Source of the DNA: an uncultured Lachnospiraceae bacterium
GTDB lineage: Bacteria; Bacillota; Clostridia; Lachnospirales; Lachnospiraceae
Assembly (NCBI GenBank): GCA_944376425.1
Contig: CALWCS010000175.1
Location: forward strand, 1 to 43,910
DNA: 43,910 nt
Reading direction: 5' to 3'
Shown: positions 1-8,545 of the stretch, one piece after another
Position numbering within the stretch: the stretch's first letter is position 1
How the letters are laid out: every line of letters begins with the position of its first letter
Notes under the pieces: generated by a model
The model's database searches: none
The model's input: the letters and a program-made list of their open reading frames with translations, nothing else
What the model was told of the DNA's origin: nothing
Program-made: the position numbers and the translations under genes

Positions 1-717
1 CTGCATGCGCTGCTCTGTATTAAATTTAAGGCAAATCAAGTAATCAGTGGTGTCGTAATCAATATTTTGGGAATGGCTCTGACTGCTTTCTTGACAAAAG
101 CAATTAATAAAGGAGTGTTCGGAGCAACCTCTGACAGATTTGTTTTGGGAGTTTCAAAACGCATCACAATTCCGGGATTGTCAGAAATTCCGGTAATAGG
201 AGGAATTTTTCAACAGATTTATCCGTTTGAATTTATTATTATTATTGTAGCGCTGATTGCGTGGTATGTACTGTACCAGACACGTTTTGGACTGCACTTA
301 AGAGCGTGCGGGGATAATCCCCATGCAGTCGATGCAGCCGGGATTAATGTAGGAAAAGTTCGTCTGATTGCTGTTATGATATCAGGCGCTCTTTCAGGAC
401 TTGCAGGAATCTGTTTTGCTTATTCGATCTCAGCAAATTTCTCCTCAAGTATTTATGTCGGCTATGGATACCTTGCGATTGCGGCAATGATTTTTGGAAA
501 TTGGAAAATCCTCCCTACACTCGGCGCAGTTTTAATTTTTGGGTTTGCAAGATCGGGCGGATATTTCCTTGTAAAACAGTTGGAGATGCCTAGCAGCTAT
601 TCTGATCTGGTAATGACACTTCCTTATGTTATGACATTGTTGCTTTTGATTTTCTTCTCAAAACATAATCAGTCTCCTAGAGCATTAGGAGAAATTTATG
701 ATAAAGGAAAACGATAG
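1..717 (+). CDS. Nucleoside/simple-sugar ABC transporter permease (C-terminal part)
   Basis: The reading frame is open from base 1, so the gene starts before the window; 238 residues are visible. It is an inner-membrane permease of the BPD_transp_2 family (branched-chain amino acid, ribose and BmpA-type nucleoside transporters), with several hydrophobic helices and the family signature around 'LRACGDNPHAVDAAGINV'. The beginning, 'NQVISGVVINILG', matches the NupQ/YufQ type of permease, which works with a BmpA-like lipoprotein, an ATPase and a second permease. Those partners would lie upstream, outside the window. The next gene is a purine-type amidohydrolase 25 bases downstream, which fits uptake of nucleosides followed by deamination. 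The family is secure; the substrate is inferred from family and neighbour. Confidence 0.85.
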   Translation: MHALLCIKFKANQVISGVVINILGMALTAFLTKAINKGVFGATSDRFVLGVSKRITIPGLSEIPVIGGIFQQIYPFEFIIIIVALIAWYVLYQTRFGLHLRACGDNPHAVDAAGINVGKVRLIAVMISGALSGLAGICFAYSISANFSSSIYVGYGYLAIAAMIFGNWKILPTLGAVLIFGFARSGGYFLVKQLEMPSSYSDLVMTLPYVMTLLLLIFFSKHNQSPRALGEIYDKGKR

Positions 718-742
718 ATCATTAGGAGGGATCAGGCAAAAT

Positions 743-2017
743 ATGAATACACGTTTTTATAACATTAAGATTTTGACGAAAGGTCCTCAGTTTGAGATTT
801 TAGAAGGGGAAGTCTGGATAGAGGGCAATCGAATCACTTGTGTTGGGAAACCAAAAGAGAAAAAAATAAAATTTGACCAGGAGATAGACGGAAAAGGAAA
901 TTTATTGATGCCTGGATTTAAAAACGCACATACACATTCAGCGATGACATTTCTGCGTTCTTATGCAGATGATCTTCCGCTGTTAGACTGGCTGAATAAA
1001 CAGGTATTTCCAATGGAAGCAAAATTAACTCCGGACGATATTTATGAATTGTCAAAACTTGCTATCTTAGAATATCTGACAAGCGGCATTACATCAAATT
1101 TTGATATGTATCTGACGCCGGATACGATCGCACAGGCATCGGTAGATATGGGATACCGGACTGTCATGGTAGGCGGAGTGAACAATTTTTCCCAGTCGAT
1201 TCAAGAGTTGGAGCGATGGTATGAAAAGTATAATCATTTTCATGAGTTGATCCGCTTTGAATTAGGATTCCATGCAGAGTATACAACATCAGAGGAAATT
1301 CTAAAAGAACTTGCCAAACTTGCGCAACAGTACAAGGCTCCTGTCTATACACATATGGCAGAAACGGAAGAAGAAACGAAAGGATGCGTGGAACGACACG
1401 GTACGACTCCGGCTGTATATCTGGACAGTCTGGGAATATTTCATTACGGAGGCGGAGGATACCATTGTGTATGGGTAAATGAAGCAGATTTAGAGATTTT
1501 CCGCAAAAGAGGAATGTCCGTTGTGACAAATCCGGGATCCAATACAAAGCTGGCAAGCGGAATTGCACCGATTCAGAAAATTATGGAAATGGGAATCAAT
1601 ATCGGTATCGGAACAGACGGTCCGGCAAGTAATAACTGTCTGGATATGTTTCGGGAGATGTTTTTGACTACAGGGCTTGCAAAATTAAGAGAACGAGATG
1701 CTTCAAGCGTAGATGCAGATCAGGTTCTGTTTATGGCAACGGCAGGAAGCGCAAAGGCAATGCGCCTTTTCGACTGCGATACGATTGCAGAAGGAAAGCT
1801 TGCCGATTTGATTTTGATTGATCTTCATAAACCGAATATGCAGCCGATTCACAATCTGTCAAAAAACATTGTATATAGCGGAAGTAAACAAAATGTTGCT
1901 TTGACGATGGTAAACGGAAAAATTCTGTATCAGAACGGAGAATTTTTTGTCGGCGAAGATCCTGAAAAGATTTATGAGAAGGCAAATCATATTGCAAAGA
2001 GATGCAAGGAGTGCTGA
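743..2017 (+). CDS. Amidohydrolase, MtaD/SsnA-like (adenosine-type deaminase)
   Basis: A 424-residue metal-dependent hydrolase of the amidohydrolase superfamily. The zinc ligands His63 and His65 are in 'NAHTHSAMTFLRSYADDLPL', a histidine follows in 'YTHMAETEEE', and the catalytic Asp is in 'GTDGPASNNCLDMF'. These are the signatures of 5-methylthioadenosine/S-adenosylhomocysteine deaminases and their relatives. An upstream in-frame ATG at 698 exists, but the AGGAGG at 724-729 lies inside that extension and points to the ATG at 743; homologues also start there. It follows a nucleoside permease by 25 bases and precedes the motor-like gene by 33 bases, so all are likely co-transcribed. The exact purine substrate cannot be read from the sequence. 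Confidence 0.82.
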   Translation: MNTRFYNIKILTKGPQFEILEGEVWIEGNRITCVGKPKEKKIKFDQEIDGKGNLLMPGFKNAHTHSAMTFLRSYADDLPLLDWLNKQVFPMEAKLTPDDIYELSKLAILEYLTSGITSNFDMYLTPDTIAQASVDMGYRTVMVGGVNNFSQSIQELERWYEKYNHFHELIRFELGFHAEYTTSEEILKELAKLAQQYKAPVYTHMAETEEETKGCVERHGTTPAVYLDSLGIFHYGGGGYHCVWVNEADLEIFRKRGMSVVTNPGSNTKLASGIAPIQKIMEMGINIGIGTDGPASNNCLDMFREMFLTTGLAKLRERDASSVDADQVLFMATAGSAKAMRLFDCDTIAEGKLADLILIDLHKPNMQPIHNLSKNIVYSGSKQNVALTMVNGKILYQNGEFFVGEDPEKIYEKANHIAKRCKEC

Positions 2018-2050
2018 GCAGAAAGATAAAATAGACAGAGGAGTGATAAT

Positions 2051-3832
2051 ATGGGGAATAGAGTATTTGGCGGAGCACTGTTTGCCGGTATTCTTGGAAT
2101 GTGCATTGTCTTAACGATTGCCGTAAGTACAGACGCGTCGGTCTCTACGATGGCGTATAATATCGCATTTTTGGGAGTCATGGTTGTCATCTGTATTGTG
2201 GCCGTAGCCGGAGGGCTGATACGCATGGGAAAAATAGGTGCTTCTCTTGACACCGCGGCAGAAAAACTAGAACAGGTCAAAGAAGAAAATCAGGAAGAAA
2301 AGAAAAACCGTTTTCAGAGCTTGGGAAGAATTTTTTCTTACAAAGGACTGAAAGAAAAAATGGAAAAATTCCTGCATGATTGGTACCGGAGTAAAGTAGG
2401 ACTGTGCGATGTGGAAGACTATATCAATGCAGACGAAATAGATGAGATGACGAAAAAAAGAATGCTGGAAATGGTACCGGATATTCTGACAAGCATGGGA
2501 ATTCTGGGAACATTTGTAGGACTTGTATGGGGACTGCGAGATTTTGAACCTCTGAATTATGACACGATGACATCATCTGTTGTATCTTTGGTAGACGGAA
2601 TTAAAGTTGCATTTTTGACTTCTATTTACGGACTGTCGCTTTCACTTGCTTATTCTTACTGCATGAAGACAGAATATTCGAAATTGATGCGTGCTCTGCA
2701 AAATTTTTTAGACATGTTTCACAGACATGTTGCACCGTCGGCAGAAGCAGAGCCAAGAAATGTATTGGTTGCTTATCAGCAGGAACAGACAAAAATGCTT
2801 CAGAATATGGCACAGGAATTTTCACAGCAACTGGTAAAAAGTTTTGAGACTACAATTACTCCTGCATTTCAGAAAATGAACAAGTCGTTGGATGTGGTGC
2901 TTTCGACCGTTGCAAGAAGTCAGGAAGAAGTCATGAATGAACTGGTGGAAAAATTCTTAAAACAGTTAAGAGAATCTTTCCATGTGGAGTTCTCCGGCTT
3001 TAACACGGCGATAGAGGAGATGGCAAGTTCTCAGAAGAGAAATGTACTGTATACAGAGAAGCTGTTTCAGCAGCTTAGTGTAGAACTAAACAATGCATTT
3101 TTAAAAGAAGACCACGCGATGAAGCAGATTGTCAAAGAAATGACAGAAATTCAAAAACAGTATACGCAAGGACTCAATGAGACGATGCAGAAAAATGAAG
3201 AACTTGCCAAGATTCAGACAGAAAGCTGTCAGCATACCGTTGCCTATATGCAGGAAGCAGAAGAAAAATCGGCTAAATTCTGGGTGGCATGTAATCAGAC
3301 GATGCAGAAATATCTGGATGCTGCAGCAAAAGCCTTTGGGGAGATTGAGGAAGTCGGAAAGACAAATGTGGATTTGTTAAAGGGATATGAAGATTCACAA
3401 AAAGATTTGCTTGGAAGTCTGGAAGCTCTAAAAGAAGAGTTTGTTGACAGAGAAGGAAAGGTATATTCTGTATTTGAAGAATTATATAAAGCAAATGAAA
3501 AGTTGATTCAAAATTATAATCAGAGAGTCGGAGAATTCGTAGACGCTCAGAATATGATCTTTACAGTTCTTAGAAATATGGAAGATCTGCTTAACCAGAT
3601 CGAAGTTTCAGGAGCAGGAGATCACGTTCAGCTTCACAAGGAAACAGCTGCTGCGAAAGAACAGACAGAACAGGTAAACCTGGAAGCAATTAAACATCTG
3701 GAACAAGTATTAGAAGAAGAAGGAGAGAGACAGAGAGAATTACTGGATCATTTGAACAGTATCATGAGGGAATTTACAAGAGCACTCCAAAAGAGTGGAA
3801 AATTTTCTCTTTTTAAATCTCATGATAAATAA
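2051..3832 (+). CDS. MotA/TolQ/ExbB-like membrane protein with long coiled tail (ZorA-like)
   Basis: A 593-residue protein. Helices lie at about 5-25 and 35-57, a cytoplasmic stretch follows, then a pair of helices at about 143-162 and 183-203 carrying the proton-channel signature 'LTSMGILGTFVGLVWGL' and 'DGIKVAFLTSIYGLSLSL'. About 380 residues of charged coiled coil follow. That layout, MotA-like channel plus a long cytoplasmic tail, is characteristic of ZorA from Zorya phage-defence systems, and of related but uncharacterised Firmicutes motor proteins. The next gene encodes the matching MotB/OmpA-like partner. No ZorC/D, ZorE or ZorF/G effector is present, and a cell-wall protein follows instead, so a defence role is unproven. 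Start ATG follows GAGGAGTG. Confidence 0.75.
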   Translation: MGNRVFGGALFAGILGMCIVLTIAVSTDASVSTMAYNIAFLGVMVVICIVAVAGGLIRMGKIGASLDTAAEKLEQVKEENQEEKKNRFQSLGRIFSYKGLKEKMEKFLHDWYRSKVGLCDVEDYINADEIDEMTKKRMLEMVPDILTSMGILGTFVGLVWGLRDFEPLNYDTMTSSVVSLVDGIKVAFLTSIYGLSLSLAYSYCMKTEYSKLMRALQNFLDMFHRHVAPSAEAEPRNVLVAYQQEQTKMLQNMAQEFSQQLVKSFETTITPAFQKMNKSLDVVLSTVARSQEEVMNELVEKFLKQLRESFHVEFSGFNTAIEEMASSQKRNVLYTEKLFQQLSVELNNAFLKEDHAMKQIVKEMTEIQKQYTQGLNETMQKNEELAKIQTESCQHTVAYMQEAEEKSAKFWVACNQTMQKYLDAAAKAFGEIEEVGKTNVDLLKGYEDSQKDLLGSLEALKEEFVDREGKVYSVFEELYKANEKLIQNYNQRVGEFVDAQNMIFTVLRNMEDLLNQIEVSGAGDHVQLHKETAAAKEQTEQVNLEAIKHLEQVLEEEGERQRELLDHLNSIMREFTRALQKSGKFSLFKSHDK

Positions 3833-3855
3833 AAATAGCAGAAAGGAATGGTGGT

Positions 3856-4896
3856 ATGTCAAAGCGTAAAGAATCAAGTGGTTTTAATGTGTGGCGTTCC
3901 TATTCCGATATGATGGCAGGGCTTTTAATGCTGTTTGTCTTGATCATGTGCGTATCCTTGTTCCAGGCACAGAAAAGTTATGATGAAAAGCTTGCAGAGC
4001 AGGAAGAAAGAGCGGCAATGCAGGCGCAGTATACAAGTGAACTCGATCAGCAAAGAACGACAGTAGAAGAACAGCAGGCACTTTTGCAGGATCAGGAAGA
4101 GCAGCTTACAGCTCAACAGGAACAGTTAGAAGAGCAGGCAGAAAAACTTGCTCAGCAGCAGGCAACGTTAGAAGAACAGCAGGAAAAAATAACAACACAG
4201 CAGACAACACTAGACAATCAGGAACAAGAGCTTGCCGATCAGCGGACGACACTTGCCCAGCAGGAAGAACAGCTAGAACAGCAAAAAGCAGAACTTGCAG
4301 AACAACAAACTACGCTGGAAGCACAGGCAGCAGAAGTCCAAGAAAAGCAGGAACAGCTTGATAGAATCGTAGGAGTAAAGGCAGACGTAATTGAGGCGCT
4401 GCGCAATGAATTCACCAATCACAATATCAGCGTGGATATTGATGAGCAGACTGGGGCATTGCTGCTGGATGCAAATGTTATGTTTGATTATGATGATACG
4501 ACTCTTTTAGAAGAAGGAGAGGAAGTTTTAAGCCAGATACTGCCAATTTATTGTCAGGTTTTACTAGGGGAAGAATACCGGGACAATGTAGCGGAAATTA
4601 TTATTGATGGCTATACAGATACAAATGGAGATTATGACTATAATCTGGAACTTTCTCAAAGACGTTCCCTTGCAGTTGCGCAGTATTTGCTTTCCATCGA
4701 TGAGGAATTTTTAGACAGTGAACAGATTGCGCTGCTTCAGGAGAAACTGACAGTGAATGGACACTCGATGAGCGATCCGATTTTAAACGAAGACGGAAGC
4801 GTCAATATGGAAGCTTCCAGACGTGTGGAAGTAAAATTCCGGCTAAAAGATGAGGAAATGATTTCGGAGATGCTAAGAATTGTATCAGAAGAGTAG
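3856..4896 (+). CDS. OmpA/MotB-like peptidoglycan-binding stator protein (ZorB-like)
   Basis: A 346-residue protein with one N-terminal membrane helix (about 17-36). Asp18 in 'YSDMMAGLLMLF' sits at the helix start, as does the proton-carrying Asp of MotB and ZorB. Residues 40-170 are an extremely Gln/Glu-rich coiled coil built from degenerate 'QQ-TLEEQ' units. The C-terminal OmpA-like domain contains 'IIDGYTDTNGDYDYNLELSQRR', the peptidoglycan-binding signature. Together with the upstream MotA-like protein it should form an ion-driven complex that reaches the cell wall. The 23-base gap to the upstream gene and 20-base gap to the next support one operon. The unusually long coil would place the wall-binding domain far from the membrane; this is inference. 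Confidence 0.78.
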   Translation: MSKRKESSGFNVWRSYSDMMAGLLMLFVLIMCVSLFQAQKSYDEKLAEQEERAAMQAQYTSELDQQRTTVEEQQALLQDQEEQLTAQQEQLEEQAEKLAQQQATLEEQQEKITTQQTTLDNQEQELADQRTTLAQQEEQLEQQKAELAEQQTTLEAQAAEVQEKQEQLDRIVGVKADVIEALRNEFTNHNISVDIDEQTGALLLDANVMFDYDDTTLLEEGEEVLSQILPIYCQVLLGEEYRDNVAEIIIDGYTDTNGDYDYNLELSQRRSLAVAQYLLSIDEEFLDSEQIALLQEKLTVNGHSMSDPILNEDGSVNMEASRRVEVKFRLKDEEMISEMLRIVSEE

Positions 4897-4916
4897 AGAA
4901 AAAGAGGAAGGAAAGA

Positions 4917-6401
4917 ATGAAGAGAAAAGTACGTCAAATATTGCTGATAGTGGGGATTTTATTGGCAGGAACAGGCTGTCTTCAGAGTCAGTCTAAAGTA
5001 CAGGCAGCACAAGTAAATCAAGTGCAAAATGGCTTTGGTACAGAGAACGGTTATACGGTATACTGGGAAAATGGACAGAAAGTGAAAAATCGGTTTGTAA
5101 CCGTCGGATCAGAGACATGGTACTTTGATGAAAATGGACATATGGTGACAGGATATGCCAAAATCAATGGAAAGTCTTATTATTTCCGCAGAGAAGGAAC
5201 TGAGCGTTACGGTGCAATGGTAAGAAGCCGCTTTATGAAACTTGGAAATAATACGTTGTATTTTTCAAAAACAGGAGACGCAATTGTAAATAAAGTAGTT
5301 AAAATAGGATCTGCCTATTATGCATTTAATGAGAGAGGATATCGGCAGAGCAATACATTTTGGGATTATAACGGAGGAACGTATTATCTGGGAAGTGACG
5401 GAAAAGCCTATACAAGCGGTGTATACAAAATCAATGGAAAACTGTATTGTTTTGCATCTTATGGAAGATGCTACAAGAATATCGTAAAAACAGTCGGAAG
5501 CAATACGTATTATTTTAATGCAAAGGGAGAGGCAGAAAGAGGTCTGCGTTCCTATAAAGGAGAGCGTTATTATATTTGCCAGAACTATACACTTTTAAAA
5601 AGCAGATGGAAAGTAATTAATGGAAAGACATTCTACTTTTTAAGAACAGGAAAAGCGGCAAAAGGTGTCACAGCCATCGGAGGCAAGAGATATCTGTTTC
5701 AAAGTGACGGAGTACGTATCAGCGGCGCCGGATTTAAGACGTTAAACGGCAAAAAATATTTATTAAATGCTCAGTCAGCTGTCTTGACAGGATGGCAGAC
5801 GTACGGGGGAAATACGTATTATTTTTCCTCAGACGGGACAATGGTAGTCAGCCGGTTTATGACACGAAACGGAAAGAAGTGCTATCTGACATCAAAGGGA
5901 ACGTTGGCAAAAGGATGGGTGGTTCTTGGAGAAGACAGATATTATTTCCTGGTAGATGGTTCCATGGCAACAAATCGGGTTCTAGGCAGTGATTATGTTG
6001 GAGCAGACGGAAAATCATATTGTTATAAAATGCTTGCAGCGATTAATGACGAGAGGGAAAAAAGAGGAATTGCTCCGCTTAAAATGAATAAATATCTTTT
6101 AAATGGAGCAGCCGTTCGTGCACCGGAATTAAAGATTTTGTTCGATCATACAAGACCAAACGGCAAGATGTGCTTTACTGCAATTAAGAGTGCATATTCC
6201 TACGCACAGGCGGGGGAAAACATTGCACAGAATACGTCAGCTTTACCCAATGTAGAACAAGTTGTAAGTATGTGGATGAATTCAAGCGGACACCGTCAGA
6301 ACATTCTGACATCGAGCTATAAAGATACCGGAATCGGTCTTGCCTATGCAAACGGTACATGGTATTGGGTACAGATGTTTGGAACACCGTGGATTGCATG
6401 A
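4917..6401 (+). CDS. Secreted protein: cell-wall-binding repeats plus CAP domain
   Basis: A 494-residue exported protein. A signal peptide covers the first ~30 residues, with probable cleavage near 'VQA-AQV'; Cys21 lies in a poor lipobox, so a lipoprotein is less likely. Residues ~35-365 are about a dozen and a half choline/glucan-binding-type repeats (pattern G-x-x-YYF-x-x-x-G). Residues ~370-494 form a CAP/SCP-like domain, recognisable from 'AGENIA', 'MWMNSSGHRQNIL' and 'TWYWVQMFG'. CAP domains of this class occur on many Firmicutes surface proteins; enzymatic activity is generally unknown. It is the last gene before a terminator and follows the ZorAB-like pair closely, suggesting envelope anchoring or surface work tied to that motor. 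Confidence 0.85.
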   Translation: MKRKVRQILLIVGILLAGTGCLQSQSKVQAAQVNQVQNGFGTENGYTVYWENGQKVKNRFVTVGSETWYFDENGHMVTGYAKINGKSYYFRREGTERYGAMVRSRFMKLGNNTLYFSKTGDAIVNKVVKIGSAYYAFNERGYRQSNTFWDYNGGTYYLGSDGKAYTSGVYKINGKLYCFASYGRCYKNIVKTVGSNTYYFNAKGEAERGLRSYKGERYYICQNYTLLKSRWKVINGKTFYFLRTGKAAKGVTAIGGKRYLFQSDGVRISGAGFKTLNGKKYLLNAQSAVLTGWQTYGGNTYYFSSDGTMVVSRFMTRNGKKCYLTSKGTLAKGWVVLGEDRYYFLVDGSMATNRVLGSDYVGADGKSYCYKMLAAINDEREKRGIAPLKMNKYLLNGAAVRAPELKILFDHTRPNGKMCFTAIKSAYSYAQAGENIAQNTSALPNVEQVVSMWMNSSGHRQNILTSSYKDTGIGLAYANGTWYWVQMFGTPWIA

Positions 6402-6458
6402 TGTGAGTTTTTAAAAGTAAATTTTGGACAGTAAAAATTTTTGAGATCTGAAAGAAAA

Positions 6459-6508
6459 AAAGGAATGCTGCAAAAAATGATATTATAAAAAGCGGCGTTC
6501 CTTTTTTG
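6459..6508 (+). terminator. Rho-independent terminator after the CAP gene
   Basis: A 13-bp stem pairs AAAGGAATGCTGC (6459-6471) with GCGGCGTTCCTTT (6492-6504), allowing two G-U pairs, and runs into T residues. It closes the permease-to-CAP operon. Confidence 0.85.
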
Positions 6509-6547
6509 TCGTGAAAACTTCTTTCGATCTTATGTTCTATTTTTTGC

Positions 6548-6577
6548 TTGCATTTTTGCGGAAACTGTTGTTATAAT
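6548..6577 (+). promoter_or_regulatory. Promoter of the topoisomerase IV pair
   Basis: TTGCAT (6548-6553), an 18-base spacer and a perfect TATAAT (6572-6577). The start would fall near 6584, which makes an initiation codon at 6590 almost leaderless and favours the ATG at 6611. Confidence 0.75.
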
Positions 6578-6610
6578 AGCCATTAGACGATGAAGGAAAG
6601 GAAAATGGAT

Positions 6611-8533
6611 ATGACAAAACAGGTAACGTATGATGCAAGCAGCATTTCCGTTTTAGAAGGACTAGAAGCGGTACGAAAACGACCGGGGATGTATATCGGC
6701 AGTGTTTCCAGAAAAGGTTTGAATCATTTAATCTATGAAATTGTAGATAATTCTGTAGATGAGCATCTTGCCGGTTTTTGCGATCAGATAGAAGTGATAT
6801 TGGAAAAAGATGGATCTGCTACGATTCAGGATAACGGAAGAGGAATTCCGGTTGGTATGCATGAAAAAGGAATTTCAGCTGAGAGACTTGTCTTTACGAC
6901 ACTCCATGCAGGAGGAAAGTTTGATAATTCTGTCTATAAGACCAGCGGCGGGCTTCATGGAGTAGGCTCTTCGGTGGTCAATGCTTTGTCAGAAAAACTG
7001 GAAATCTGGATCAGCAGGGAAGGAGCCATTCATTATGACAGATATCAAAGAGGAGTTCCTACGCTGGAATTAGAGAACGGACTGCTGCCGATTGTTGGAA
7101 AGACAAAGAAAACTGGAACAAAAATTAATTTTCTGCCGGATCCCGAGATTTTTGAAAAGACAATATTTTCTGCAACAGAAGTAAAAAGCAGACTGCATGA
7201 GACAGCATATCTAAATCCGGAACTGACGATTTTGTTCCGCGATAAGAGAGAAGGAAAAGAAGAACAGGTAACGTTTCACGAACCTGATGGCATTATTGGA
7301 TTTATTAAAGATTTGAACAAGAAAAAAGAAGTACTTCATGATCCTGTATATTTAAAAGGAGAAAGTGAAGGCATTACAATAGAATGCGCTTTTCAGTATG
7401 TCAATGAATTTCATGAAAATGTATTGGGATTTTGCAATAATATTTATAATGCAGAAGGCGGTACGCACCTGACCGGATTTAAGACTGTTTTTACGACGGT
7501 AATGAACAACTATGCCAGAGAACTTGGCATTTTAAAAGAAAAAGATGCAAATTTTACAGGAGCAGATATTCGAAATGGTTTGACAGCAGTGATCTCTATT
7601 AAACATCCTGCACCGCGCTTTGAGGGACAGACAAAGACAAAGCTGGATAATCAGGATGCTGCAAAGGCTACCAGCAAGATTGTAGGAGAAGAGGCAGTAC
7701 GCTATTTTGACCGTAATTTGGAAATTTTAAAGACAGTTCTTGGATGCGCGGAAAAAGCGGCAAAAATCAGAAAGACGGAAGAAAAAGCAAAGACAAATAT
7801 GCTGACAAAACAGAAATATTCTTTTGATTCCAACGGAAAACTTGCTAACTGTGAAAGCCGCGATTCATCACAGTGTGAAATCTTTATCGTAGAAGGAGAT
7901 TCGGCAGGCGGATCGGCAAAGACAGCGAGAGATCGAAACTTTCAGGCTATTTTGCCGATACGCGGAAAGATTTTAAATGTAGAAAAGGCAAGCATTGATA
8001 AAATTCTTGCGAATGCAGAAATTAAGACAATGATCAATGCATTTGGCTGCGGATTTTCGGAAGGATATGGAAATGATTTTGATATTACGAAACTGCGTTA
8101 TGACAAAATTATTATTATGGCAGATGCAGATGTGGATGGAGCACACATCTGTACCTTGCTTCTGACACTGTTTTACCGTTTTATGCCGGATCTGATCTAT
8201 GAAGGACACGTCTATATTGCTATGCCCCCTCTGTACAAAGTAATGCCGGCACGAGGAAAAGAAGAATACTTGTATGACGACAGAGCATTGGAAAAATATA
8301 GAAAAACACATAGAGGAAGTTTCACGCTTCAGCGATACAAAGGATTAGGAGAAATGGATCCTGAGCAGCTTTGGGAGACAACCTTAGATCCCAAAACAAG
8401 AATTTTAAAGCGTGTCGAAATAGAAGACGCACGAATTGCATCTGATGTGACAGAAATGCTGATGGGAACCGATGTCCCTCCAAGAAAGGCATTTATTTAT
8501 GAACATGCAAACGATGCAGAACTGGATGTATAA
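6611..8533 (+). CDS. parE: DNA topoisomerase IV subunit B (type IIA, GyrB/ParE family)
   Basis: A 640-residue ATPase subunit. The GHKL ATP-binding motifs are 'EIVDNSVDEHLAG', 'QDNGRGIPVGMHEKG' and 'GGLHGVGSSVVNALS'. The TOPRIM metal-binding motifs are 'VEGDSAGGSAK' and 'MADADVDGAHI', and the C-terminal end has 'QRYKGLGEMDPEQLW'. ATG codons exist at 6590, 6605 and 6611; AAAGGA at 6597-6602 is spaced best for 6611. The A subunit follows after 12 bases. The absence of dnaA/recF neighbours and the partner's lack of a canonical GyrA box favour topoisomerase IV (decatenation) over gyrase. Family membership is certain; the ParE versus GyrB choice is less so. Confidence 0.85.
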   Translation: MTKQVTYDASSISVLEGLEAVRKRPGMYIGSVSRKGLNHLIYEIVDNSVDEHLAGFCDQIEVILEKDGSATIQDNGRGIPVGMHEKGISAERLVFTTLHAGGKFDNSVYKTSGGLHGVGSSVVNALSEKLEIWISREGAIHYDRYQRGVPTLELENGLLPIVGKTKKTGTKINFLPDPEIFEKTIFSATEVKSRLHETAYLNPELTILFRDKREGKEEQVTFHEPDGIIGFIKDLNKKKEVLHDPVYLKGESEGITIECAFQYVNEFHENVLGFCNNIYNAEGGTHLTGFKTVFTTVMNNYARELGILKEKDANFTGADIRNGLTAVISIKHPAPRFEGQTKTKLDNQDAAKATSKIVGEEAVRYFDRNLEILKTVLGCAEKAAKIRKTEEKAKTNMLTKQKYSFDSNGKLANCESRDSSQCEIFIVEGDSAGGSAKTARDRNFQAILPIRGKILNVEKASIDKILANAEIKTMINAFGCGFSEGYGNDFDITKLRYDKIIIMADADVDGAHICTLLLTLFYRFMPDLIYEGHVYIAMPPLYKVMPARGKEEYLYDDRALEKYRKTHRGSFTLQRYKGLGEMDPEQLWETTLDPKTRILKRVEIEDARIASDVTEMLMGTDVPPRKAFIYEHANDAELDV

Positions 8534-8545
8534 AGGAGCAGGTAA

